NCBI GenBank assembly: GCA_050050115.1
Contig: JASFUX010000072.1
Span: 1 to 13,712, forward strand
Direction: 5' to 3'
DNA: 13,712 bases
From: JASFUX01 sp050050115
GTDB lineage: Bacteria > Pseudomonadota > Alphaproteobacteria > Caulobacterales > Maricaulaceae
The notes under the pieces were generated by a model. It was not told the origin of the DNA, made no database searches, and saw nothing but the letters and a program-made list of their open reading frames with translations. The translations under genes and the position numbers were made by a program. Positions 1 to 6,304 of this stretch are shown piece after piece (the stretch's first letter is position 1; the number at the start of each line of letters is the position of its first letter).

Positions 1-263
1 TTCGTCAGATCGACGACGGAGCGCTTTAGGGTCGCTTCGTTCGGGTTCTCCAGCAGCGTGACCGAGAAACCCTCCTCTTGCAGGGCCGCGGCGACGTGGC
101 GGGCGTCGTCGAGCGCGCCGGGCGCGGCGCCGACGGCGTCAGGGTAGCTCTCGACCCCGGCGACGACGGCGAATCGGTCCCCCGATCCATTTTGAGCGAT
201 GCTCGGCGCCGCCAAGCCGAGCGCGGCGGCGAAGACGAGGAGAAGCAACCCGAAGCGACGCAT
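1..263 (-). CDS. Secreted caspase-like (peptidase C14 type) protein, N-terminal part only
   Basis: The reverse strand from the ATG at 263 stays open for 87 codons and leaves the window at position 1, so only the N-terminus is seen. It begins with a signal peptide: basic MRR, a leucine/alanine-rich core, and probable cleavage after PSIA, just before QNGSG. The mature part starts RFAVVAGVESYPD, the usual first strand of caspase-fold proteins. GALDDARHVAAALQEEGF and SVTLLENPNEATLKRSV follow, matching the caspase/metacaspase pattern of a small helix (xxDAxxxAxxLxxxGF) and a TLLxNxxxxxL strand. The catalytic His and Cys lie further downstream and cannot be checked, so it could be an active protease or an inactive homologue. 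Export suggests an envelope or extracellular role. A GGGG stretch at 272-275 on this strand lies 8 bases before the ATG and may be the ribosome binding site. Family assignment is fairly firm; substrate unknown. Confidence 0.8.
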   Translation of the reverse strand, partial: MRRFGLLLLVFAAALGLAAPSIAQNGSGDRFAVVAGVESYPDAVGAAPGALDDARHVAAALQEEGFSVTLLENPNEATLKRSVVDLT

Positions 264-583
264 GTTCTGACCCCATGTGTCCTGACGGCGAGCGTTGAGC
301 TGTCGATGTTCGGCCCGCCAGCGTTTGGGCGACAAGTGTGCCGGCTGTATAGGCCCCAGCGACGTCCGCCGTGCTGTAAATTCGGCATGTCAGACGCGAG
401 GTCGCTCGAAAGTGTTGCGGCCCCGCGACGCATCCTTTCGCTCCCTAGCGGCCGACCGAGGCGACACGGTGGCGCTTCGCAGGCGGCTGCAAGGTATTCG
501 GCGCCGAGATTAGCCCCTCAAGCGAGTCGGGCAAGCCGCGCGACGGCGGGTTACGTGGATGTAAGGGGCGGGGCGTCTCCAAA
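264..583. other. Intergenic stretch without a convincing gene
   Basis: This region separates the caspase-like gene (reading left) from the tRNA promoter (reading right). Open frames cross it on both strands, but they run through the caspase gene or the tRNA and show no recognisable protein features. It should hold the caspase-gene promoter, but I found no -35/-10 pair with acceptable spacing there. Confidence 0.5.
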
Positions 584-612
584 TTGCTCAGCTTGGCGGC
601 TTGCGCTATAGC
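584..612 (+). promoter_or_regulatory. Sigma70-type promoter of the tRNA-Thr gene
   Basis: TTGCTC at 584-589 and TATAGC at 607-612 are separated by exactly 17 bases, and they predict a transcript start about 20 bases before the mature tRNA. The -10 lies inside a perfect 12-base palindrome, GCGCTATAGCGC (603-614). The inference rests on motif and position only. Confidence 0.6.
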
Positions 613-620
613 GCGGGCCT

Positions 621-637
621 CTCGGGCCGCGCCCGAG
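621..637 (+). other. Short hairpin in the tRNA 5' leader
   Basis: CTCGGGC (621-627) and GCCCGAG (631-637) form a perfect 7-bp stem with a 3-base loop. It ends four bases before the mature 5' end of the tRNA, inside the predicted precursor that RNase P would cut. It may simply help precursor folding. Confidence 0.45.
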
Positions 638-641
638 CAGA

Positions 642-716
642 GCCGCGGTAGCTCAGTGGTAGAGCGCGCCCTTGGTAAGGGCGAGGTCGGGAGTTCAATC
701 CTCCCCCGCGGCACCA
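642..716 (+). tRNA. tRNA-Thr, anticodon GGT
   Basis: The full cloverleaf can be drawn by hand. Acceptor stem: GCCGCGG (642-648) with CCGCGGC (706-712). D stem: GCTC (651-654) with GAGC (662-665). Anticodon stem: CGCCC (667-671) with GGGCG (679-683), around the loop TTGGTAA with anticodon GGT at 674-676. T stem: GGGAG (689-693) with CTCCC (701-705), around TTCAATC. The discriminator is A713 and the CCA end (714-716) is encoded. Anticodon GGT reads the threonine codons ACC and ACT. The gene has its own promoter upstream and no T-run terminator directly after it. Confidence 0.97.
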
Positions 717-733
717 CCCTACGCTCTTCGAGC

Positions 734-765
734 TTCGGGTGGCTTACGCCAGTAAGACGCCCGAA
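734..765. repeat. Palindromic hairpin 1 downstream of the tRNA
   Basis: Positions 734-747 pair with 752-765 over 14 positions, with one G-T pair and one mismatch, around the loop GCCA. It starts 17 bases after the tRNA and has no T tract behind it. It could serve as a 3' processing barrier for the tRNA transcript or be a REP-like extragenic palindrome. Confidence 0.5.
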
Positions 766-782
766 ATCGTTAGAGCTAGGGG

Positions 783-812
783 CGCCCTCCGGAGCCTTGG
801 CGTAGGAGGGCG
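783..812. repeat. Palindromic hairpin 2, REP-like
   Basis: CGCCCTCC (783-790) and GGAGGGCG (805-812) form a perfect 8-bp stem around a 14-base loop. Read on the minus strand, this stretch would translate as SYAKAPEGAPS. As far as I recall, that kind of string recurs as a spurious peptide wherever extragenic palindromes of this type occur. Together with hairpin 1 it forms a pair of structured elements in the 240-base gap between the tRNA and the esterase gene. Assignment to a repeat family is inference. Confidence 0.4.
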
Positions 813-958
813 TCGAAAGGTTCAGACTCTCTTCGTTCCCCGCTCCCTCGCACCCCGCACACACCAAATCGTGTACGCCCCAAAGCTGCCCGCCGGGGTC
901 AAAGCCGCTATAGAGGGCCCGCCAAGCCTCATTTGATACGGGGTAGAAGGGGAGAGTG

Positions 959-1933
959 ATGATGTCTTCAATATCCAAGATGCGCCTTGCGATCGGCGCG
1001 ACCGCGGGCGCGGCTTTGGCGGCGGCCGCCTGGACCGGCGTCAGCCTCGCGCAGGACGACGAGCGGATGATCGCCGGCGCCAGCTGCGGGCATGCGGCGG
1101 ACAACACCAACTACGCCGGCAACGCCACGGACCCGGCGACTGACCGCGTCTTTTATCTCGAGTGGCCGTGCGATCTTGAAGAAGGCGAGGACGTCACCTT
1201 CATCTTGAACATCCACGGCGCGGGCTCTTACTCGGGCTGGCAGCACCAGTATTTCCCGGCGTCCGACTACGTCGACTCCCACCGTCTGGTGGTCGCCACG
1301 CCGACGGCTTTGACGGCCGAGCCGATCCGCCGCTGGACCGAAGAGGCCGACGACGAGCACCTCCATAACATCGTCAACATGGTGATCGACGAGTTCGGCG
1401 CCGAGAACATCCGCGCCTTCTGGCTCGCCGGACACTCTCAGGGCGGCGCGACCTCGCACCGGATTGTTTGCGACGACTTCTTCGGCGACAAGGTCGACGG
1501 GCTTTTGAGCCTCGCCGGCGGCCGCATCGGCATGCGGCCTGAGGAAGCCGCGTGCGAGTTCTCGCACATCTTCACCACGGGCGATTACGACAGCGCCGGC
1601 CGGGCGGGCGTGCCTTCGGTCTCGCCGGTCGCCGACGGCTTCAACTGCGGCGATCGCGTGCGCACGCGGATGATCGAAGACACCGAGCCGGGCAAGGTCT
1701 ACGACGGGCGCACCGAAGGCCGTCCGGACCGTCGCGGCTGGGGCGGCGAGCCTGCGCCGGGCTTCTCGGACGTGTTCGAGTTCCCGAACTGTGACGGCGG
1801 ACGCGTCGTCGCCGACGTGATCCGCTATGGCAAGGGGCATACGGAAGGTCTCGAGCCCCTGGTGACCGAAGCGCTGATCGATCTCGTGGTCTCCGCCGAA
1901 GGCGGCCGTATCATGAACGGCGTGGAGGGCTAA
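959..1933 (+). CDS. Secreted alpha/beta hydrolase, PHB depolymerase/feruloyl esterase-like
   Basis: The protein has a signal peptide, with probable cleavage after SLA before QDDERM. The body is an alpha/beta hydrolase of the esterase PHB-depolymerase type: an HGAGS oxyanion-loop motif near residue 87, the nucleophile elbow GHSQGG with Ser near 160, a candidate acid residue in TTGDYD near 209 and a candidate His in GKGHTEG near 294. These positions fit a Ser-Asp-His triad. It probably cleaves ester bonds of polymers or plant-type esters outside the cytoplasm; the substrate cannot be read from sequence. Three start codons are stacked (GTG 956, ATG 959, ATG 962). ATG 959 is chosen because the purine-rich GAAGGGGAG (946-954) lies close upstream, but ATG 962 is equally possible. 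The gene is followed by a strong terminator, so it is probably transcribed alone. Cysteines at about 43, 71, 171, 199, 230 and 278 suggest disulfides in the exported protein. Confidence 0.85.
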   Translation: MMSSISKMRLAIGATAGAALAAAAWTGVSLAQDDERMIAGASCGHAADNTNYAGNATDPATDRVFYLEWPCDLEEGEDVTFILNIHGAGSYSGWQHQYFPASDYVDSHRLVVATPTALTAEPIRRWTEEADDEHLHNIVNMVIDEFGAENIRAFWLAGHSQGGATSHRIVCDDFFGDKVDGLLSLAGGRIGMRPEEAACEFSHIFTTGDYDSAGRAGVPSVSPVADGFNCGDRVRTRMIEDTEPGKVYDGRTEGRPDRRGWGGEPAPGFSDVFEFPNCDGGRVVADVIRYGKGHTEGLEPLVTEALIDLVVSAEGGRIMNGVEG

Positions 1934-1961
1934 GGCGCTCCATCCACGTAGGAAGCAGCAG

Positions 1962-1998
1962 GCCCCTCGGGTTTCGGTCCGGGGGGCTTTGTTGTGTT
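1962..1998 (+). terminator. Rho-independent terminator after the esterase gene
   Basis: GCCCCTCGG (1962-1970) pairs with CCGGGGGGC (1979-1987) over 9 bp with one G-T pair and an 8-base loop. A T-rich tail, TTTGTTGTGTT, follows. It lies 28 bases after the stop codon. This is the clearest terminator in the window. Confidence 0.8.
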
Positions 1999-2037
1999 GG
2001 GGAGAAGGGCGGAGAGGCGCGCTCGGCCCTGACCGCT

Positions 2038-2066
2038 TTGTCGGACGTGGCAGATGCTGCTAGAAG
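2038..2066 (+). promoter_or_regulatory. Candidate promoter of the PDLSGVW-type gene
   Basis: TTGTCG (2038-2043) and TAGAAG (2061-2066) are 17 bases apart, each matching 4 of 6 consensus positions. They lie downstream of a terminator and about 70 bases before the next start codon. Position supports the call more than the motif does. Confidence 0.4.
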
Positions 2067-2134
2067 ACGTCTACGATCGTTAGGCAGCTCCCGCGGGGCC
2101 TTCGGTTCGCGGGACGGCTGAGGGAGATTGCGAC

Positions 2135-3235
2135 GTGAAGAAGCGCCTTGCTTTACTCGGACTGGTTTCCAGCGGCGTCTTGATGTGCGCTGCAAGTCCG
2201 TCGGCCTTCGCTCAGTCGCCCGAGCAAATGGCCCAGCCGAGCGTGCGGGCCGGCTATGAGCCGCCGCGGACTTCGAACGGCCATCCCGATCTGTCGGGCG
2301 TCTGGACCAACGCCAGCACGACGCCCCTCACGCGTCCTGCCGAATACGGCGACCAGCTCGTCTTGTCCGAGGAGGAGGTGGCGGAAATCGAAGGCGCGAC
2401 CTTCGAGCGCAACGCGCGGCAAAACGCGCCGACCGCGGCGGAGCTTCACAACAACTGGACCGAAATCGGACTGTTGCCCGACACCCTTGATGAGTGCCGC
2501 ACCGGGTCGCGCGGGGCGGCGTGCGGCTACAACGCCTTTTGGACCGATCCGGGCGACTATGTCATGCGGGTGAACGGCGAGGGCCGCACCTCGCACATCA
2601 CCTATCCCGCCGACGGACAGATGCCGGCGCGCGTGCCCGGCTCGGAGGCCGGACGTCCCGCCATCGTTCAATCGAGCGAGGCAAGCCGGTTCCAAGGCAG
2701 GGACGACAACCCGGAAGAGCGCGGCCTCGGCGAGCGGTGCATCTACATGAGTTCGCCGTCCGGCCCGGTGATGACCGACACGCTCTACAACAACAACTAC
2801 CAGTTTGTGCAGACTGCGGATCATTTCGCGATCTGGGTGGAGATGATCCACGAAGTGCGCATCGTCCGCATGAACGGCGAGCACCGGACTGACGGCGTGC
2901 GTCCCTGGGGCGGCGACTCGATCGGCTGGTGGGACGGCGACACGTTGGTTGTTGAAACCAACGGATATCACCCGCAACAGAGCGTTCGGGGCGGCGGTCC
3001 CAACTTGACGCTCACGGAGCGCTTCACGCGGGTGGCGCCCGATCGGGTTCACTACGCCTTCCACGTTGAGGATCCCGAAACCTGGGTCGAACCGTGGGGT
3101 GGGGAGTATGAGTTCGCGGCGGTGGACGGCCACGTCTACGAGTATGCCTGTCACGAAGGCAACTACGGGCTGACTGGCATTCTTGCGTCCGGCCGCGAGG
3201 CGGACCGTCGGGCCGCGGCTGAAGGCGGCAAATAG
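2135..3235 (+). CDS. Secreted protein of an uncharacterised PDLSGVW-type family
   Basis: The start is GTG 2135, 8 bases after the ribosome binding site GGGAG (2122-2126). The first 27 residues are a signal peptide (basic MKKR, hydrophobic core, cleavage after AFA before QSPE). The mature protein opens with NGHPDLSGVWTN (48-59), the hallmark of a large family of exported proteins common in Acidobacteria and in some alphaproteobacteria. Further conserved-looking blocks are GERCI (199-203), YNNNYQFVQT (218-227), FAIWVEMIHEVRIVRM (231-246), RPWGGDSIGWWDGDTLVVET (256-275), LTERFTRVAPDRVHYAF (293-309) and YEYACHEGNYGLTGIL (335-350). I recall this block order from many proteins annotated only as hypothetical. 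No catalytic motif is obvious; the tryptophan-rich strands suggest a beta-sheet-rich, possibly ligand-binding fold. Four cysteines in the mature part may pair. It lies between two secreted hydrolases, which hints at extracellular catabolism, but this is inference. Confidence 0.85.
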   Translation: MKKRLALLGLVSSGVLMCAASPSAFAQSPEQMAQPSVRAGYEPPRTSNGHPDLSGVWTNASTTPLTRPAEYGDQLVLSEEEVAEIEGATFERNARQNAPTAAELHNNWTEIGLLPDTLDECRTGSRGAACGYNAFWTDPGDYVMRVNGEGRTSHITYPADGQMPARVPGSEAGRPAIVQSSEASRFQGRDDNPEERGLGERCIYMSSPSGPVMTDTLYNNNYQFVQTADHFAIWVEMIHEVRIVRMNGEHRTDGVRPWGGDSIGWWDGDTLVVETNGYHPQQSVRGGGPNLTLTERFTRVAPDRVHYAFHVEDPETWVEPWGGEYEFAAVDGHVYEYACHEGNYGLTGILASGREADRRAAAEGGK

Positions 3236-3300
3236 GTCTCGCGCTGGGGATCGGCGGGCGGCGCCGCGCCAGTTCACATCCGCCCCCTCTCGGCGTTAAG

Positions 3301-3327
3301 CTCCCCTCTAACAACATTAGAGGGGAG
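3301..3327 (+). promoter_or_regulatory. Perfect hairpin that contains the ribosome binding site of the next gene
   Basis: CTCCCCTCTAA (3301-3311) and TTAGAGGGGAG (3317-3327) form a perfect 11-bp inverted repeat with the loop CAACA. The right arm holds the purine-rich ribosome binding site AGGGGAGG (3321-3328), 6 bases before the ATG at 3335. In mRNA the stem would hide the ribosome binding site. As DNA it could instead be a repressor operator. There is no T tract, so a terminator is unlikely. Confidence 0.65.
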
Positions 3328-3334
3328 GGTCGTG

Positions 3335-4369
3335 ATGAAATCCGCAATCGCACAAGCCGCCTGCGCCGCGGCGCTCGCACTGACGACAGTCGCCGCGCCG
3401 GCGCTCGGTCAGGATGACGGCGCGACAGGAACGTTCGAGACGATCACCGTCTTGGGAGAGCACCTGGTCGGCAACCTCGAAGGCGACGATCCGGCGCGCG
3501 AGGCGGTGGTTTATCTGCCGCCGAGTTATGCGACCGACACCGAGCGCCGCTACCCGGTGCTCTACAATCTGCACGGCTATTCGATCGGCGCGGCCTACTG
3601 GGCCGGTGCTCTGCAGCTCGAGGCCGGCGCCAACGCTGCGATCGCGGCGGGCGCGAACGAGATGATCATCGTGATGCCGGACGCGCAGACGCTGCACAAC
3701 GGCTCGATGTATTCCAGCTCGCCGACGACGGGCGACTGGGAGGCCTACATCGCCGAAGACCTCGTCGCCTATATGGACGAGACCTACCGCACGATCCCGA
3801 CGCGCGAGGCGCGCGGTCTCGCCGGGCACTCGATGGGCGGCTATGGAACCTTCCGTATCGCGATGAAGCGACCGGACGTGTTCTCCGCCTTCTACGCGAT
3901 GAGCGCCTGCTGCATGTCGCCGCGACAGGCGATGGGTGGCGAGCAGGCGATCGCGCTTGAGAACATCGAGACCAAGGAAGAAGCCACAGAGCTGGGCTTC
4001 GGCGGGCGCGCGACCTTCTCGGTCGCAGCGGCCTGGTCGCCGAACCCGGACAATCCGCCGTTCTACGCCGACCTCCCGACCGAAGGTGGAGAGGTGCGCG
4101 ACGACGTGATCGCCATTTGGGCGGCGAACGCGCCGCTGGCGATGGTCTATCAGTACGTCACCAACCTGAAGAAGTACGACGCAATCATGATCGACATCGG
4201 CGATCAAGACGGCGGCCTCGGCGACAGCCAAGCGATGGCCGAGATCTTCGACCGCTTCGGCGTGGAGCACACGTTCGAGGTCTACGAAGGCACCCACACG
4301 AGCGCGGTTGCCGAGCGTTTCCGCGAGCATGTCGTGCCGTTCTTCTCCGAGCACTTGGCGACGGAGTAG
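3335..4369 (+). CDS. Secreted esterase of the EstD / S-formylglutathione hydrolase fold (PF00756-like)
   Basis: Residues 1-26 are a signal peptide (cleavage near ALG before QDDGAT). The domain that follows is the putative-esterase type of alpha/beta hydrolase: REAVVYLPPSY (about 55-65), YPVLYNLHGY (73-82), the nucleophile elbow GHSMGGYGTF (164-173) with Ser166, a candidate acid residue in DIGDQDGG (287-294) and the catalytic His in EGTHTS (318-323). This is the layout of S-formylglutathione hydrolase, antigen 85 and siderophore/xylan esterases. The signal peptide argues against the cytosolic formaldehyde enzyme and for a periplasmic or extracellular carboxylesterase or peptidase-like role. 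ATG 3335 is preferred over GTG 3332 because its spacing from the ribosome binding site (3321-3328) is 6 bases. Translation may be controlled by the overlapping hairpin. Fold and class are firm; substrate unknown. Confidence 0.88.
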   Translation: MKSAIAQAACAAALALTTVAAPALGQDDGATGTFETITVLGEHLVGNLEGDDPAREAVVYLPPSYATDTERRYPVLYNLHGYSIGAAYWAGALQLEAGANAAIAAGANEMIIVMPDAQTLHNGSMYSSSPTTGDWEAYIAEDLVAYMDETYRTIPTREARGLAGHSMGGYGTFRIAMKRPDVFSAFYAMSACCMSPRQAMGGEQAIALENIETKEEATELGFGGRATFSVAAAWSPNPDNPPFYADLPTEGGEVRDDVIAIWAANAPLAMVYQYVTNLKKYDAIMIDIGDQDGGLGDSQAMAEIFDRFGVEHTFEVYEGTHTSAVAERFREHVVPFFSEHLATE

Positions 4370-4379
4370 GCGGCGGCGT

Positions 4380-4408
4380 TTCACTGGTCCGGATGGGCGG
4401 GCTATTGT
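4380..4408 (+). promoter_or_regulatory. Leaderless-type promoter of the small gene before murA
   Basis: TTCACT (4380-4385) and TATTGT (4403-4408) have a 17-base spacer. Six bases separate the -10 from the A of the ATG at 4415, so the predicted transcript begins at or within a base or two of the start codon. No ribosome binding site is present. Leaderless mRNAs are known to be frequent in alphaproteobacteria such as Caulobacter. Confidence 0.55.
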
Positions 4409-4414
4409 CGTTGC

Positions 4415-4561
4415 ATGACCGACAAGCACCCGCCCGCCAAACCCGACCGCGCCGAGCGCCTCGCCGCTGCACTCAGGGCCAACCTGCGGCGGCGCAAGGC
4501 GGCGGACGCATCGCCCGCCCAGCCCAAACCATCGCCCCCCAAAGCGGACGACGACACATAA
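4415..4561 (+). CDS. Small basic protein upstream of murA (48 aa)
   Basis: A 48-codon frame runs from ATG 4415 to TAA 4559-4561. It starts MTDKHPPAKPDRAERLAAAL, continues RANLRRRKAAD, then has a proline/lysine-rich tail ending in KADDDT. The central RAERLAAALRANLRRRKA should form an amphipathic basic helix. I recall short proteins with the same core (xRLAxALRANLxRRKAQ) next to murA in many alphaproteobacteria, annotated only as hypothetical. No function is known to me. A promoter with leaderless geometry sits directly upstream, and murA starts 53 bases after its stop, so the two are probably co-transcribed. Third codon positions are nearly all G or C, as in the neighbouring genes, which supports real coding. 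A nucleic-acid- or membrane-surface-binding role is possible but not shown. Confidence 0.7.
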   Translation: MTDKHPPAKPDRAERLAAALRANLRRRKAADASPAQPKPSPPKADDDT

Positions 4562-4614
4562 CCGTCCCACATTTTCCTTGATCCGATCCCCAGCGCCCCT
4601 TACCCGCAGCCGTC

Positions 4615-5874
4615 ATGGACCGAATACACATCGTCGGGGGCAACCGGCTCGAAGGCGCGATCGCGATCTCCGGGGCGAAGAATTCTGCGCTGAAGCTGAT
4701 GGCGGCGGCGCTTTTGACCGACGAGCCGCTGACGCTGACGCGGATGCCGCAGCTCGCCGACACCCGGTTCATGGCCAGGCTGCTCGAGCACCTGGGCGTG
4801 ACGGTCGAGAACGGCGGCGCGCAGATGACGCTCGACGCCAACACGCTGGCCGAGACCACCGCGCCTTATGACCTCGTCCGCAAGATGCGGGCGACGTTCA
4901 ATGTGCTGGGGCCCTTGCTCGCCCGCGAAGGACGGGCGCGGGTGTCGCTGCCGGGCGGCTGCGCGATCGGGGCGCGGCCGGTGGATCTGCATCTCGACGC
5001 GCTGCGGACTCTCGGCGTCGAGATCGAGCTCGACGGCGGCTACGTCGAAGCGCGCGCGCCCAACGGCTTGCGCGGCGGCCACGTGGTCTTCCCGTTCGTT
5101 TCCGTCGGTGCGACCGAGCATGCGCTGCTCGCCGCGACGCTGGCCAAGGGCGAGAGCGTCCTGGAAAACGCCGCGCGCGAGCCGGAGATCGCCGACCTCG
5201 CAAACTGCCTCAACATGATGGGCGCGCAGATCGAAGGCGCGGGCGAGACGACCATCCGCGTCCAAGGCGTCGACCGGCTCTCGGGCGGGACGCACCAGGT
5301 GGTCGCCGACCGGATCGAGGCGGGCACCTACGCCATCGCCGTCGCGGCGACCGGCGGGGAAGTGCTGCTTGAAGGCGCCGAGATCGATCACAACGCCGCG
5401 CTGTGGGACGTGCTGACGCGCCTGGGCGCCTCCGTCGAACCACAAGCGGACGGCGTGAAGGTCGCGCGCAACGGAACGCGGGCCCGCGCGGTCGAGGTCG
5501 TCACCGCGCCGTACCCGGGCTTTCCCACCGACCTGCAAGCCCAGCTGATGGCGCTCGCCGCGATTGCGGACGGGACCTCGACGATTACCGAGAACATTTT
5601 CGAAAACCGCTTCATGCACGCGCCTGAGCTGGGCCGCATGGGCGCGGACATCCATGTCACCGGGCGGACAGCAGCGGTGCATGGCGTGGACAAGCTGCGC
5701 GGCGCGCCGGTGATGGCGACGGACTTGAGGGCCTCGGTGTCGCTGGTGATCGCCGGGCTTGTGGCCGAGGGCGAGACGGTGGTGCACCGCGTTTACCACC
5801 TCGACCGCGGGTTCGAGCGGCTTGAAGAAAAACTCTCCGCATGCGGCGCGCAGATCGAACGGCGGAGCGACTAA
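4615..5874 (+). CDS. murA: UDP-N-acetylglucosamine 1-carboxyvinyltransferase (MurA)
   Basis: MurA transfers enolpyruvate from phosphoenolpyruvate to UDP-GlcNAc in the cytoplasm, the first committed step of peptidoglycan synthesis. The 419-residue length equals the family norm. Visible hallmarks are GAKNSALKL (20-28, with K22 and N23 at the UDP-sugar/PEP site), KMRATF with R92, the catalytic loop PGGCAIGARPVDLH (113-126) with Cys116, and FPTDLQAQ with Asp305, which matches the general base numbering of the E. coli enzyme. The active-site residue is Cys rather than Asp, so fosfomycin sensitivity of the enzyme is expected. There is no clear ribosome binding site before ATG 4615. The gene follows the 48-aa small gene by 53 bases and precedes the DUF2948 gene by 4 bases, suggesting one transcription unit. 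In related genomes hisD often follows this pair; here it does not. Confidence 0.97.
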   Translation: MDRIHIVGGNRLEGAIAISGAKNSALKLMAAALLTDEPLTLTRMPQLADTRFMARLLEHLGVTVENGGAQMTLDANTLAETTAPYDLVRKMRATFNVLGPLLAREGRARVSLPGGCAIGARPVDLHLDALRTLGVEIELDGGYVEARAPNGLRGGHVVFPFVSVGATEHALLAATLAKGESVLENAAREPEIADLANCLNMMGAQIEGAGETTIRVQGVDRLSGGTHQVVADRIEAGTYAIAVAATGGEVLLEGAEIDHNAALWDVLTRLGASVEPQADGVKVARNGTRARAVEVVTAPYPGFPTDLQAQLMALAAIADGTSTITENIFENRFMHAPELGRMGADIHVTGRTAAVHGVDKLRGAPVMATDLRASVSLVIAGLVAEGETVVHRVYHLDRGFERLEEKLSACGAQIERRSD

Positions 5875-5878
5875 CGCG

Positions 5879-6304
5879 ATGGCGGAGGGGCGGCTGCGGC
5901 TTCTGGCGCAGGACGAAGACGATCTGAAGGTGATCTCCGCAGCGATGCAGGACGCGATCGTTCGTATGGGCGATATCGCCTACGACCGCAAAGCTCGCGC
6001 CTTCACTCTGGCCGCCAACCGCTACCGCTGGGAGTCGGGCCGCCGCGAGCGCATTCGGGCGGGCCTCGACATTTCCTCCGTCACCGGCGCGCAGTTGCGC
6101 GGCCTGGCCCGCCAGCGCCCGAACGCGGTGGCCAACCTCCTGTCGGTCGCGTTCGAGCCGGACGCCGAACCGCCGTCGGGCACGCTGCGCCTGACCTTCT
6201 CGGGCGACGGCGAAATCGCGCTCAGCGTCGAATGCCTAGAGGTGTCTCTAGTCGACATCGGCGACCCGTGGCGGGCCAAGGGCAAGCCGCGTCACGAGCG
6301 GTAG
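5879..6304 (+). CDS. DUF2948 family protein
   Basis: This 141-residue protein starts at ATG 5879, only 4 bases after the murA stop, so it is probably translated from the murA mRNA. The sequence matches what I recall of DUF2948: LRLLAQDEDDLKVISAAMQD (6-25), then AYDRKARAFTLAANRYRWE (33-51), RIRAGLDISSV (57-67) and a C-terminal strand-rich part, IALSVECLEVSLVDIGDPW, ending in a short basic tail. The family is largely restricted to alphaproteobacteria and usually sits next to murA and hisD. No enzymatic motif is visible and no function is known to me. No signal peptide or membrane segment, so it should be cytoplasmic. Its frame opens upstream inside murA, but the ATG given here is the start that fits the family. 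Confidence 0.85.
   Translation: MAEGRLRLLAQDEDDLKVISAAMQDAIVRMGDIAYDRKARAFTLAANRYRWESGRRERIRAGLDISSVTGAQLRGLARQRPNAVANLLSVAFEPDAEPPSGTLRLTFSGDGEIALSVECLEVSLVDIGDPWRAKGKPRHER

Noticed and set aside
642..716. tRNA-Thr as integration site of a genomic island
   Set aside because: No integrase gene and no second copy of the tRNA 3' end were found in the window.
445..1110. Long minus-strand frame across the tRNA
   Set aside because: It translates the tRNA itself (GRIELPTSPLPRARSTTELP-like, a well-known spurious peptide) and the palindromes; no protein features.
3317..4570. 417-codon minus-strand frame opposite the esterase gene
   Set aside because: It mirrors the GC-rich third positions of the real gene; its translation is Arg/Val/Gly-rich without domain features.
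4600..5799. 399-codon minus-strand frame opposite murA
   Set aside because: Antisense shadow of an unmistakable murA.
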